Source: an uncultured Fodinibius sp.
GTDB lineage: Bacteria > Bacteroidota > Rhodothermia > Balneolales > Balneolaceae
NCBI GenBank assembly: GCA_913056235.1
Contig: CAJXMW010000003.1
Span: 372,001 to 436,000, forward strand
Reading direction: 5' to 3'
DNA: 64,000 bases
Shown here one piece after another: positions 30,622 to 40,600 of this stretch. Position 1 is the stretch's first letter; the number at the start of each line of letters is the position of its first letter. Both the position numbers and the translations under genes were made by a program. The notes under the pieces were generated by a model. That model saw only the letters and a program-made list of their open reading frames with translations, searched no databases and was not told the DNA's origin.

Positions 30622-31242
30622 GTGTTAATATTCACCATACTTGCTACCATCGGTAAATTTACACACGGCAATGCCGATGATGAAATTGCAATCATGAAGC
30701 GCATCCAGGAGCGCGATGAAAAAGCGCTCGAGGAGTTGTATGATTTGTACAATCGACTACTCTTTGGGATGGTGATTTCTATCGTTAAGAAGCGAGAAGA
30801 AGCCGAAGATGTGCTCCAGGAAATTTTTGTAAAAATATGGAATAAAGCAGAATCATTTGATCCCGAACGAGGTAATGTGTATAGCTGGATTGTAACGCTG
30901 GCACGCAATAAAGCCATTGACCGCATCCGTTCGAAAGGATACAAGACCCAGCAAAAGCAGTCCGTAAGCATCCATCAACCACTATTCTCGCTGGAGGGTG
31001 ACAAACACGACCCGATGGAGACCACGATTTTTTCGGATCGGGCTGAATTGGTCAAAAAAGCATTAAAACAAATCCCTGAGAAGCAGAGCGAAGTAATTAA
31101 AATTGCTTACTACCGGGGCATGACACAATCCGAAATTTCGGATCATCTGGATATTCCACTGGGAACGGTAAAAACCCGAACCCGCCAGGGAATGATAAAA
31201 TTAAAACGCATTTTAGGAGAATTTATATCAACTGATGGCTGA
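30622..31242 (+). CDS. ECF-type RNA polymerase sigma factor (SigK-like)
   Basis: 206 residues. Region 2 is ALEELYDLYNRLLFGMVIS, then EDVLQEIFVKIWNKAESFD; region 4 is ALKQIPEKQSEVIKIAYYRGM with the helix-turn-helix SEISDHLDIPLGTVKTRT. The start is a GTG at 30622; an ATG at 30694 would trim into the first helix of region 2. The last eight bases overlap the start of the anti-sigma gene, the normal layout for a sigma/anti-sigma pair. It probably transcribes its own operon, but I could not identify the promoter. Confidence 0.93.
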   Translation: MLIFTILATIGKFTHGNADDEIAIMKRIQERDEKALEELYDLYNRLLFGMVISIVKKREEAEDVLQEIFVKIWNKAESFDPERGNVYSWIVTLARNKAIDRIRSKGYKTQQKQSVSIHQPLFSLEGDKHDPMETTIFSDRAELVKKALKQIPEKQSEVIKIAYYRGMTQSEISDHLDIPLGTVKTRTRQGMIKLKRILGEFISTDG

Positions 31243-32110
31243 CGAACAATCACATAATGAAAAATTTGAAGAGCTCTGTGCCGGCTATGTGCTCCACGCT
31301 CTGGATGAGGAGGAGCGCGAAGAGTTTGAAGCAATGCTGGCAAAAGCCTCCGACGAACAGCGCACACTGTATCAGAAGATGTGGTCAGCTGCTAACCAGC
31401 TGGCGTTTACCGTTGAGCAGCAAGAACCGCCTGAATCGCTCAAAGAACAACTCATGGCTGAGATACGCTCCGAAGAATCAGCTGATGAAGATCAAGAATC
31501 CTCGGTCACTTCTATAGATGATCAAGAGGGTGAAAGCGATTCTATGACTGATGAAAAAGACGATGGTTTCAACTGGTCGGCCTTTGCTGTTGCTGCCTCA
31601 TTTGCCCTTTTAGTGGTAAGCCTGAGCCTGATTTTTTACTCTTTCAACCTGAACTCTGAGATTAGTAAGAAAGATTCGGTGATCGCTCAGCAAGAAACAC
31701 AAATTACAGAACTCAAGTCCGAACTTCAGCAAAAAGAGGAAATGCTGGCTATTCTTGAGGCCCGTGAAGTGGACTTGGTGATGATGTCGGGCATGGAGGT
31801 CAATCCTGATGGATACGGCAAAGTAATTTGGGATTCGGAAAAACAACAGGCTCTTTTGCAGGTCTCCAATCTGCCAGCTGTACCCAAGGACAAAGACTAT
31901 CAGCTCTGGCTAATTAAAAACAATAAGCCTATCAGCGCTGGGGTATTTGCTGTGAATGATCAGGGCGATAACTTTTTCAAGATTGAAAAAATGGCCCAGG
32001 CTGACGAACAGGCGGCCAATGCCTTTGCCATCACGATGGAACCCAAAGGTGGCATGCCACAACCTACCGGCGACATGTATTTGATGGGAAATATGGACAA
32101 GGGTAATTAG
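31235..32110 (+). CDS. RskA-like anti-sigma factor
   Basis: 291 residues. The cytoplasmic N-terminal helical domain (EKFEELCAGYVLHALDEEE) binds sigma; an acidic linker is at ~75-112, one membrane helix at ~115-138 and a coiled coil at ~140-176. The periplasmic RskA-type domain follows, with WDSEKQQALLQVSNLP, YQLWLIKNNKPISAGVF and the end FAITMEPKGGMPQP. The HxxxC zinc motif of ZAS-type anti-sigmas is not obvious. It overlaps the sigma gene by eight bases and would release sigma on an envelope or oxidative signal; which one is unknown. Confidence 0.9.
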   Translation: MADEQSHNEKFEELCAGYVLHALDEEEREEFEAMLAKASDEQRTLYQKMWSAANQLAFTVEQQEPPESLKEQLMAEIRSEESADEDQESSVTSIDDQEGESDSMTDEKDDGFNWSAFAVAASFALLVVSLSLIFYSFNLNSEISKKDSVIAQQETQITELKSELQQKEEMLAILEAREVDLVMMSGMEVNPDGYGKVIWDSEKQQALLQVSNLPAVPKDKDYQLWLIKNNKPISAGVFAVNDQGDNFFKIEKMAQADEQAANAFAITMEPKGGMPQPTGDMYLMGNMDKGN

Positions 32111-32115
32111 TCATG

Positions 32116-32287
32116 AGTAGTGAGTGTTGAGTAAGCTTAAACAAATGCCTGATGATGAATCCGCGGGCTAAGTACGAAATACCTAAGCTCATTAAATGAG
32201 CTTTTACCAAACGTTAGCCTAATAAATCATTATCAGGCGATTAGTAATAAAGCTCCACCCAACTCTCATGACTCAATACTCACTACT
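32116..32287. repeat. 172-bp palindromic element between convergent genes
   Basis: The outer arms AGTAGTGAGTGTTGAGT (32116-32132) and ACTCAATACTCACTACT (32271-32287) are complementary at 16 of 17 positions. Inside lie further paired words: CCTGAT/ATCAGG, GGCTAA/TTAGCC and a perfect 9-bp hairpin AAGCTCATT/AATGAGCTT at 32185-32203. The whole could fold as one long imperfect hairpin. It fills the gap between the anti-sigma gene and the convergent DUF4412 gene, so it may end both transcripts or be a small non-coding mobile element. Confidence 0.65.
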
Positions 32288-32293
32288 AAAAAA

Positions 32294-33049
32294 TCACTGC
32301 TTGCTCATCTGCTGAAAAAGATAATTTTGAAAACTGAGCACCTGCACGCCTGTGGGTACTTTCACCATGGCGCGGGCAATGGGGGATTTGTTGACCTCAG
32401 TTGCTTCCATTCTTGACGTCATTTGGTCGTTCTCAAAGACCTCCACTTTTAGAGGAAAATATTTGTCCTTGAACACCAAATCAGTGGGCAAACTGCTGAT
32501 CATCGCATCCGCACCATCACTCCAGGGTTCCGCCAGCATCCCCCAGTTCACCTGCAAATCTTTGGTCATCCAAACTTCAGTCCTGACGTTGGGCTCCTCT
32601 TCATCATGAAAAATAAATTTTTCGCACTGGTATCCTTTGATATCAGCCATTTCGCCCGTCTTGTCGTATTTGATATCCTCTCCCTTCTCTGTCACCTTTT
32701 TTGAAGTGCTTTCTCCATTTTCAAACATATTCATCATAGAAGTGATGTCCATTTTGGAGATTTTAAGTGCTTTTTCATCCCCTGTCAGAAAAACAAAATC
32801 CTGAAAGTCCAGGCGCACTAACACCCCTTCGGTCTGGATGGATCCCATAAAATCGTACTTCTTATCTCCCTGCAAAAGGATACGATCTTGTGTTAGATAC
32901 ATAGTGAATTCATCCTGTTTCTGCTCAGTACCTTCCGAGGAATAATCATAACTACTGTACGAAATTTTACCCTCGAACTGAGCAGTAGCAGGCTGGGTAA
33001 AACAAGCGACCATCAGCATGGCCGAAACATAATATTTGGCTTTTTTCAT
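32294..33049 (-). CDS. Exported DUF4412-like protein
   Basis: 251 residues with a signal peptide (MKKAKYYVSAMLMVACFTQPATAQ). The mature part starts FEGKISYSSYDYSSEG and continues with FTMYLTQDRILLQGDKKYDF and the central GEMADIKGYQCEKFIF, with WMTKDLQVNWG later. This beta-rich, lipoprotein-carrier-like pattern is typical of Bacteroidota DUF4412 proteins. It is exported to the periplasm or outer membrane; function unknown. It is a single-gene unit that converges with the anti-sigma operon. Confidence 0.82.
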   Translation of the reverse strand: MKKAKYYVSAMLMVACFTQPATAQFEGKISYSSYDYSSEGTEQKQDEFTMYLTQDRILLQGDKKYDFMGSIQTEGVLVRLDFQDFVFLTGDEKALKISKMDITSMMNMFENGESTSKKVTEKGEDIKYDKTGEMADIKGYQCEKFIFHDEEEPNVRTEVWMTKDLQVNWGMLAEPWSDGADAMISSLPTDLVFKDKYFPLKVEVFENDQMTSRMEATEVNKSPIARAMVKVPTGVQVLSFQNYLFQQMSKQ

Positions 33050-33121
33050 GATAAGGGGTGTCTTTAAAATTCGTTATGTAACTGCAAATTGTACATACTA
33101 AGCTAACATAATGTTTCACGC

Positions 33122-33155
33122 AAAAAAATAGCCTGCCCGGGCTAGCGAGCAGACT
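33122..33155 (-). terminator. Rho-independent terminator after mnmA
   Basis: On the minus strand AGTCTGCTCG (33155-33146) pairs with CGGGCAGGCT (33139-33130) over ten positions, two of them G-T wobbles, around a six-base loop. A run of seven T follows. It lies 26 bases past the mnmA stop, so it fits a strong intrinsic terminator separating mnmA from the downstream DUF4412 gene. Confidence 0.85.
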
Positions 33156-33180
33156 ATATAACGGGGGATGTTATAGAAAA

Positions 33181-34311
33181 TTATACTTCTTGCAGAACAT
33201 CGGTGTCCACATTTACTTTGTGGATCCAACCACCGCCGACCACGTCGTTGTCTTCATAACAAACAACCGCTTGGCCGGGCGTAATGGCTTCACGTCCTGT
33301 GGGAAATGTTACTTCAATCTCGTCATCGCCAAGCTGCTTGAGCTCTCCTACAACCCCGTCATCGTTATAGCGAATTTGGCCGGTCACTTCCATTTCTCCA
33401 CCAGGCACTTCGCCATACTTGCTAAGATTAATATTCTTAGCTCGGCAGGTCGTGCTCACGAGATCTTTTTTCTCACCAATGGTAATCACGTTGGTTTCGG
33501 GATCAATATCCGTTACATACACACGCTTACCGAGTGCCAAGTCGAGCCCACGACGTTGGCCGATGGTGTAGAAGGGATAACCTTCATGTTCGCCAACGAT
33601 ATTGCCATCCTGATCTATGAATTTGCCGCCTTTAACGCGTTCTTCAAGTCCATCAACGCGATCTTTAAGGAATCGGCGGTAATCATCATCTGGCACGAAG
33701 CAGATCTCATACGAGTCGGGCTTATCGGCTACTTTTGTTAGGCCAAACTCTTCGGCCATATCCCGAATTTCGGTTTTTTCATAACTACCTAATGGAAATA
33801 TTGTTCGAGCAAGGTGCTTCTGTTCGACGCCCCAGAGTGCATATGACTGATCCTTTTTGGGATCCAATCCGCGGGAAATCACGTATCGTCCGTTCTCTTC
33901 GCGGACGTTGGCATAATGGCCGGTGGCAATATAATCACACCCGAGATTATCCGCACGACGCAACAGCGCTGCCCATTTAATGTGCGTATTACACAACACG
34001 CAGGGATTGGGCGTACGGCCGTTCATGTAATCCTCTACAAAACGGTCGATCACCCAGTCGCCAAATTCATCACGAATATCCACAATAAAGTGTTTAAAAC
34101 CGTGGTTTACGGCAATTTGTCGGGCATCGTTCATTGATTCCAGTGTGCAGCATCCAGTCTCCTTGTCGGACTTACCACCCACGCGGGAGTAATCCCACGT
34201 CTTCATGGTAATGCCGATTACATCATATCCTTGTTCTTTGAGCATTACAGCCGCTACGGAAGAGTCTACTCCTCCGCTCATGGCTACCAACACTCGTCCT
34301 TTGTTACTCAT
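33181..34311 (-). CDS. mnmA: tRNA-specific 2-thiouridylase MnmA
   Basis: 376 residues from the ATG at 34311 (MSNKGRVLVAMSGG); the frame runs upstream without a plausible start for the family. Installs the 2-thio group on wobble U34 of tRNA(Lys/Glu/Gln). Seen: PP-loop MSGGVDSSVAAVML, the first catalytic Cys in NPCVLCN, the second in SYEICFVPDDDYRRFL, TGHYANV and FYTIGQRRGLDLALG. It is preceded 119 bases upstream by the HNH gene on the same strand and ends at a terminator. Confidence 0.96.
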   Translation of the reverse strand: MSNKGRVLVAMSGGVDSSVAAVMLKEQGYDVIGITMKTWDYSRVGGKSDKETGCCTLESMNDARQIAVNHGFKHFIVDIRDEFGDWVIDRFVEDYMNGRTPNPCVLCNTHIKWAALLRRADNLGCDYIATGHYANVREENGRYVISRGLDPKKDQSYALWGVEQKHLARTIFPLGSYEKTEIRDMAEEFGLTKVADKPDSYEICFVPDDDYRRFLKDRVDGLEERVKGGKFIDQDGNIVGEHEGYPFYTIGQRRGLDLALGKRVYVTDIDPETNVITIGEKKDLVSTTCRAKNINLSKYGEVPGGEMEVTGQIRYNDDGVVGELKQLGDDEIEVTFPTGREAITPGQAVVCYEDNDVVGGGWIHKVNVDTDVLQEV

Positions 34312-34430
34312 AGTACTGTTTGTTTTGGAAATCTGGATGAACCTCGAAAATAAGGTTTTTTTATGTATTTCGTGTGAAGAAAAAGTGACGCGTTTACCTT
34401 CATCAACACGATAAGATAGAAGAGCATATG

Positions 34431-34928
34431 TTACATGTACAGGTAGGGTTTCCAGTCCTCTTGCACCCCGCCCATGATAGACTGAAGAAAGGTAATATGA
34501 ATTGGACGGAAAGGTTTTCGCTTCAGTGGCATGCCGGCTTCCTCTGGAGTTCGATTGCCCTTTTTTACATTGCAATCATCACAGGCGGTTACCAGGTTCT
34601 CCCAGGTATCTTTGCCTCCCCTGCTCTTTGGGAACACGTGATCAATTGTAAGATTTTGCGAAGCTCCGCAGTACTGGCATTTCTTGGAATCACGCTTCAT
34701 GATATTGTAGCGCGATAATACAATCTTGTTGTAAGGAATATTGATATAACGCCGCAGTCGTATTACAGAGGGATAGGAATAATCCTCAGAAACAGTACTA
34801 ATTTTTCGCTCGGGATAGTCGTGAACCATTTCGGCTTTATCCAAAAAAAGGAGCTTAACCGAGCGATGTACCGAACATACATGCAACGGTTGGTAATCTT
34901 TATTTAGGACTAATACGTTAGCGTCCAT
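34431..34928 (-). CDS. HNH endonuclease domain protein
   Basis: 165 residues. The N-terminal segment MDANVLVLNKDYQPLHVCSV is typical of the chromosomal HNH family found across Bacteroidota and cyanobacteria. The HNH domain at ~82-125 has two zinc pairs C84/C87 and C116/C119, with the catalytic H97 (TIDHVFPKSRGG) and N111. No methylase or phage gene is nearby, so this is not a restriction system or homing element by context. The role is unknown; a housekeeping nucleic-acid function is likely. Confidence 0.88.
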   Translation of the reverse strand: MDANVLVLNKDYQPLHVCSVHRSVKLLFLDKAEMVHDYPERKISTVSEDYSYPSVIRLRRYINIPYNKIVLSRYNIMKRDSKKCQYCGASQNLTIDHVFPKSRGGKDTWENLVTACDDCNVKKGNRTPEEAGMPLKRKPFRPIHITFLQSIMGGVQEDWKPYLYM

Positions 34929-35322
34929 AGTATAGTAATTAAATTAATGCACAGGCATATACGCAAACTACCAAGCATATATTGCCCAAAAACATTAGTG
35001 TGGAATCAACATTAATTTTTATTCAAATGCAACAACAATAGGCCCTGCAAGTGTTCCCAACGCCTAAAATAAAATACTTATCCACTTTTATATTCTCTTA
35101 TTATTCAAAGGCAAAGTCCAGATTGCTCAAATTTTAAAGCATTTACTGGCTGACACTAAAAGTTTGCTAAGATTAAGAATCCGCCTTATATGATCTAGGA
35201 AATTTTTCATACCTTTCTGCCTTAAAATAAGTGGGATGTTAAACTACTGATCGATGCTCCCACAAAAGATAATTGCAAACAGATTAGATTTATTTTCCCG
35301 TTTTATGCCATACAATAAAAAT
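34929..35322. other. Divergent promoter region (about 390 bases)
   Basis: AT-rich stretch between the divergent HNH and glutamate dehydrogenase genes. I see no gene, no strong hairpin and no repeat. It must contain both promoters. An upstream in-frame extension of the dehydrogenase runs from 35254 but does not resemble the family. Confidence 0.5.
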
Positions 35323-36612
35323 ATGTACACCACCGGTTATTATAAGGAGCCAGGCCCCAAGCTCGATGAAGAATCTCCTTTTGAATCCATGATGGAACGT
35401 TTTCGGTTCGCGGCTGAGATCCTCGAGCTCGACGAGGGCATGTTCCAGTATTTAGCCAGTCCTGTTAAGCAGGTGACGGTCTCTATCCCTATCGTCATGG
35501 ACTCCGGTGAAATCAGGGTCTTTGAAGGATATCGCGTTATCCACAACAATTTGCTTGGGCCGTCCAAAGGTGGCATCCGCTATGCACCCGATGTAACGCT
35601 GGAAGAGGTAAAAGCCCTGGCAGCATGGATGACCTGGAAGTGTGCCATTGTAAACGTACCATTCGGTGGTGCCAAAGGAGGTGTCCGGTGCGATCCAAAG
35701 CAACTGTCAAACGGCGAATTGGAAAGGCTTACACGCCGTTATACCGCTAATATGCTGGAAGTTTTTGGTCCCGACCGTGACATCCCCGCCCCTGATATGA
35801 ACACCAATGAACAGATCATGGCCTGGGTGATGGATACATATAGCATGAACGCCCACAAAACGGAAACAGCTGTGGTTACCGGCAAGCCTATTATTCTCGG
35901 TGGTTCACATGGACGCAAGGAAGCCACCGGTCGCGGCGTTGTTACCGTTACGTTGGCTGCCCTCAACAAAGCTGGTATTCTTCCCAACAAGTGTTCCGTG
36001 GCTGTACAGGGATTTGGCAACGTAGGTTCCGTGAGCGCTAAGCTTATGTACGAGCAAGGTGCCAAGATTATTGCTATTAGCGACATTTCGGGAGGCTATT
36101 ACAACGAAAACGGCATTGATATCCCGGAAGCCATGGAGTATGTGAAAAACAACGACGGCTCGCTGGAAGGCTATGAAGAAGCTGAAAAAATTACCAATGA
36201 GGAGCTACTGCAACTCGAATGTGATGTACTCATTCCGGCAGCCAAAGAGGATCAGATTAATCGCCATAACGCTGGCGACCTGAACTGTAAAATTATTGCA
36301 GAGGGCGCTAATGGACCGGTGACAGCCAACGCTGATTCTATCCTTGAGGATAAAGGGATTATGGTGGTACCCGATATCCTGGCCAATGCTGGAGGTGTTA
36401 CTGTTTCCTACTTCGAATGGGTTCAAGATCGCCAGGGTTATTTCTGGACTGAGGAACGGGTCAACCGCCGCCTCAACCGCATGATGCGCAATGCTTTTGA
36501 CAACCTTTTTGAAGTCCGCAACGAATACGATATCACGCTACGACAGGCGGCCTATGTCTTTGGCATCAACAAAGTTGCTACAACTCTGAAAATGCGCGGC
36601 CTTTACGCCTAA
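35323..36612 (+). CDS. gdhA: Glu/Leu/Phe/Val dehydrogenase (glutamate dehydrogenase)
   Basis: 429 residues from the ATG at 35323; a start at 35254 would add 23 residues with no family support. Deaminates glutamate to 2-oxoglutarate or the reverse. Seen: GPSKGGIRYAPDVTLEEVKALAAWMTWK, the catalytic-lysine region NVPFGGAKGG, PAPDMNTNEQIMAW, the dinucleotide fold VQGFGNVGSVSAKL and AEGANGPVT. The Asp in AISD after the second strand favours NAD over NADP; this is inference. It precedes an RsbW-like gene by 50 bases. Confidence 0.93.
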   Translation: MYTTGYYKEPGPKLDEESPFESMMERFRFAAEILELDEGMFQYLASPVKQVTVSIPIVMDSGEIRVFEGYRVIHNNLLGPSKGGIRYAPDVTLEEVKALAAWMTWKCAIVNVPFGGAKGGVRCDPKQLSNGELERLTRRYTANMLEVFGPDRDIPAPDMNTNEQIMAWVMDTYSMNAHKTETAVVTGKPIILGGSHGRKEATGRGVVTVTLAALNKAGILPNKCSVAVQGFGNVGSVSAKLMYEQGAKIIAISDISGGYYNENGIDIPEAMEYVKNNDGSLEGYEEAEKITNEELLQLECDVLIPAAKEDQINRHNAGDLNCKIIAEGANGPVTANADSILEDKGIMVVPDILANAGGVTVSYFEWVQDRQGYFWTEERVNRRLNRMMRNAFDNLFEVRNEYDITLRQAAYVFGINKVATTLKMRGLYA

Positions 36613-36662
36613 TCCAAAGGCATTTCACCGCGACGTGGAATGCCTTTTATAGTTATGATTTT

Positions 36663-37082
36663 ATGTCTGCATCTGATTCGAAAAAGCTTGTATTGAGCTC
36701 GACCTTTGATGAAATGAACCGGCTAGAGCCCTATGTCAATGAATTGAAAAACTGGGCACAATTCGGGGAAGAGGATTTTAATCGAATTATGCTTACGCTG
36801 AGCGAGGCCGTCAACAATGCCATCTTGCATGGCAATGACGAAGATCCTGACAAGCAAGTGCATATCAATTCAATCCTGGATAACGAAAACAAACTGCTTA
36901 AGATAAGTGTAGAGGATGAAGGCGACGGCTTTGATCCCGATGACCTTCCCGATCCGCTAAAAGAGGAAAATCTGATGAATGAGAGTGGACGTGGCGTATA
37001 TCTGATTGAACAGTATGCCGACGATATTCAGTTTACCAAAAATGGTACCAAAGTCACGATTACGTTCCAGTTGGAAGATTAA
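36663..37082 (+). CDS. RsbW-like serine kinase / anti-sigma regulatory ATPase
   Basis: 139 residues of the HATPase_c_2 (GHKL) fold. The N-box is SEAVNNAILHGN, the G1 box DEGDGFDPDDLPDP and the G2 box GRGVYLIEQYADDI. Such proteins phosphorylate STAS anti-anti-sigma proteins or bind sigma factors directly. No STAS or PP2C partner is beside it, so its target is elsewhere. It follows the dehydrogenase by 50 bases and ends before a strong hairpin terminator. Confidence 0.87.
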   Translation: MSASDSKKLVLSSTFDEMNRLEPYVNELKNWAQFGEEDFNRIMLTLSEAVNNAILHGNDEDPDKQVHINSILDNENKLLKISVEDEGDGFDPDDLPDPLKEENLMNESGRGVYLIEQYADDIQFTKNGTKVTITFQLED

Positions 37083-37120
37083 CAAAATCTTTCTCCCAAA
37101 AAGAACCTTACCTAAATACA

Positions 37121-37149
37121 AAAAGGCGATGGTATCCCCATCGCCTTTT
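37121..37149. terminator. Bidirectional rho-independent terminator
   Basis: GGCGATGG and CCATCGCC form a perfect 8-bp stem around TATCC, flanked by AAAA on the left and TTTT on the right, so the tail requirement is met on both strands. It lies between the convergent RsbW-like gene (ends 37082) and trxA (ends 37182). Confidence 0.92.
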
Positions 37150-37181
37150 ATATATCCAATAAATAAGTAACAACTGTTAGT

Positions 37182-37517
37182 TTAGTTGGTAACCTGTGCT
37201 TCCAGCTGCTTTTTGAGCTGAGATTTAGGTACTGCACCAACAATTTGATCCACTACTTCGCCGTCTTTAAAAATAAGCAGTGAAGGAATACTGCGGATGC
37301 CGTACTTGGTAGATGTTTCGGGGTTTGAATCCACATCCACTTTTCCAATCTTTGCTTTGCCCTCAAACTCATCGGCAAGCTCTTCAACAATAGGTCCAAC
37401 TTGCTTGCAGGGTCCGCACCATTCTGCCCAAAAATCAACCAGGACAGGTTTGCCTGAATCTGCATTAAGAACATCTTCTTCGAAAGAATCGTCAGTAAAC
37501 TCTATGGCTTTACTCAT
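37182..37517 (-). CDS. trxA: Thioredoxin
   Basis: 111 residues. Cytoplasmic disulfide reductase with the active site W-C34-G-P-C37 in DFWAEWCGPCKQ and the cis-proline in IRSIPSLLIFKDG. The length and lack of a signal peptide fit TrxA. It sits downstream of dnaE with a 124-base gap, so it probably has its own promoter. Confidence 0.96.
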   Translation of the reverse strand: MSKAIEFTDDSFEEDVLNADSGKPVLVDFWAEWCGPCKQVGPIVEELADEFEGKAKIGKVDVDSNPETSTKYGIRSIPSLLIFKDGEVVDQIVGAVPKSQLKKQLEAQVTN

Positions 37518-37641
37518 AACCGTACCTTCGTATAATTCATTTAATTAGTGTTAAATCTGAATTCTTCTTTGACTAATATCGCATATTAAAAACCAATTAT
37601 CACATCGTTTCTCACTATTGAACACATCATAAAAACTTATC

Positions 37642-40600
37642 TTACCTTCTACCGTTCCCATTCGGCCGGTCCAAAGTCACAGCATCTTTGCCAATCAGTG
37701 CCTTCAGTCCACTCAGCAACTCTTCATTGGGATCCACCACAAACTTACGAACATGCATGGCAAAAGGGCGTTTAGCTTCACTGCTTAACACATTAAACCT
37801 CACATTCGTTTGTCCCTGATGCTGCTTAAACAGCTGAGCCATCTGCTTGAGATCTTCATCGTCAACATAGTTCGTATCAATATCGAGTTTCAACTCAATT
37901 TGATCCTGATGTTTTTCTCGCATGCTTTCAATCCGTTCAAAATTGTTCGCGATAATTTGAAGCTTGCCCCGGGATGAGTCAAACTTGCCATCAACGACTA
38001 CCCGCGTGTCTTTCTGGAGCATACCCAGATTACTGTCATACACATCATTAAACACGACAACCTCGACAGTGCCTTGGCGATCTTCCATCTCCAGGAAGGC
38101 AAACGGGCGTCCTTTTTTGTCAGTCACCCGGTTTACCTGGGTGATGATTCCAGCTGCCCGTATCTTCGTACCGTCATCAAGCTGCTCAAGTTCCTCGGGA
38201 TCCAAGGTATGGGAGCAGAAAATGCGAACGTCTTCTTTGAACCTATCCAGCGGATGTCCACTCAGGTAAAACCCAATAAGCTCACGCTCTTTGTTGAGGC
38301 GTTCGATATTCGACCACTGCTCCACCGGCTCAAGCTCGGGTTCATCAATGGCTGAAGCATTATCGCCGCTATCCCCAAACAGATCCGACTGATTGGAATT
38401 TTCCATCTCCTGCACACGGGAACCATAGCTAATGATGACCTCCATATGATGCAACAGTTGCCGCCGGTTGGTATTCAGCTTGTCAAAAGCACCGGCCTGA
38501 AAAAGACTTTCCAGCGTACGCTTGTTTGTAATACTGGAATCAACACGTCGGGCAAAGTCATAAATAGAATCAAACTTTCCGTTCTCGCGGCGTTCGTTCA
38601 CAATTTCGATAACCACATTTGAGCCTACGCCCTTGATAGCCTCCATTCCGTATTGGATACGGCCATCCACAGCCACAAACTTACCCTTACCATTATTGAT
38701 ATCCGGGGCATCAACTTTAATACCCATACGGTTACATTCCTCGATAAACTTCGAGACCTTGTCAATGTCGCCCATATTATGGGTGAGCACCGCAGCCATG
38801 TACTCAGCTGGATAATTGGCCTTGAAGAACGCCGTCTGGTAAGCCACAACCGAATATGCCGCTGAGTGCGACTTGTTAAAGCCGTAGTTGGCAAATTCGG
38901 CCATGATGTCGAACAGTTCCTCGGCCTTCTTTTCCGAGACCCCGTTATCGACCGCCTTCTTGGTGAAAGTTTCACGCTGCTGGGCCATCACTTTCTGCTT
39001 CTTCTTACCCATCGCTCGACGCAGCAAGTCAGCTTCGCCAAGCGAATAGTCAGCGATAATCTGAGCAGCTTTCATAATCTGCTCCTGGTAAATCATAATG
39101 CCATACGTCGGCTTCAGGAGCTCCTCCAAATCGGGATGCGGATACTCAACCTCCGAGCGTCCGTGTTTTCGATCAATATACTCCGGGATAAACTGCATGG
39201 GACCGGGTCGGTAGAGCGCGTTCATGGCAATGAGGTCATCCAGCTCAGTCGGCTTCAGCTGCTTGAGGTACTTGCGCATACCGTCAGACTCAAACTGGAA
39301 GGTCCCAATCGTATGTCCTTTCTGATACAGCTCAAAGGTCTTCTCATCATCTTCAGGAATCTCATCCAGCTCGTAATGTACGCCGTGATTCTCTTCCACA
39401 TACTGGATCGAGGTCTTCAAAATGGACAACGTCTTAAGCCCCAGAAAATCCATTTTAAGCAGGCCACACTCCTCGGCATGGGGACCATCGTACTGCGTAA
39501 TCAATTCTTTGTCTTTCGACAGAGCTACCGGCACATATTCGCTAATCTCTCCCGGTGCGATAATTACCCCCGCCGCGTGTACGCCCGTCTGACGCGCCGA
39601 ACCCTCCAGCGTACGGGCAAAACGCATCATCTTCTGGATCTGTGGATCGGGCGAATCAAAAAGTTCTTGGATGTCATCCGCCGACTCGGGATTTCTAGAC
39701 TTGTCCAGCACCTTATCAAAAGTATTCAACCCCGGCTGATCGGGAAACAGCTTGGTAATACGATCCACTTCCTGCAGTGGCACGCCCAACACGCGTCCCA
39801 CATCACGGATGGCCGTCTTGGCCTTCATCGTGCCATAGGTCACAATCTGTGCTACATTCTGACGACCGTATTCTTCTACGACGTAATCGATCACTTCCTG
39901 ACGGCCGCTGTCATCAAAATCGATATCAATATCAGGCGGACTTACGCGCTCGGGATTCAGGAATCGCTCGAACAGCAGATCGTGCCGCATCGGATCGATG
40001 TTGATAATACCAAGACAATAAGCCACAACCGATCCCGCCGCTGAGCCACGTCCCGGCCCAACGAATACATCGCGCTTACGGGCCTCGGTGGTGAAGTCCT
40101 GCGTAATCAGGAAGTAACCGGCAAAATCCATCTTGTTGATAATAGCCAGCTCCTGGTTAATACGCTCAGTGATGTCCTGCGTAATTTCTCCATAGCGCTT
40201 TTTAGCTCCTTCGAACGTCATATGGCGCAGGTAATCAGCCATACTGTCAAACTGATCCGGGATGCTGTAGTGCGGCAGGAGTAGCTCAGAGCTCAGATCA
40301 ATATCCTCAATCTTTTCGATAATCTCATTGGTGTTATCTATAGCGGAGGGGAGATCATCGAACAGCTCCTGCATCTCCTCCGGCGTCTTCAGGTAATAAT
40401 CGGTATTCAGGTTGTTGTTGTCGTCGGTAAACCGAAACCGGTTGGGATCGTTGATATCAGCATTGGTCTGCAGCGCCAGCAGAATATCGTGCGCCTCGGA
40501 ATCCTCCTCATTTACATAGTGGCAGTCGTTCGTCGCCACCATTTTAACGTTATACTCTTTCGCCCATTTGACCAACGTCTCGTTGCATTTGTCCTGATCA

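Noticed and set aside
34431-34928. HNH protein as a restriction enzyme or homing endonuclease
   Set aside because: No methyltransferase, intron, intein or phage gene nearby; it matches a common stand-alone chromosomal HNH family.
38866-40044. 392-codon plus-strand open frame opposite dnaE
   Set aside because: Antisense shadow of the polymerase core; no protein family features.
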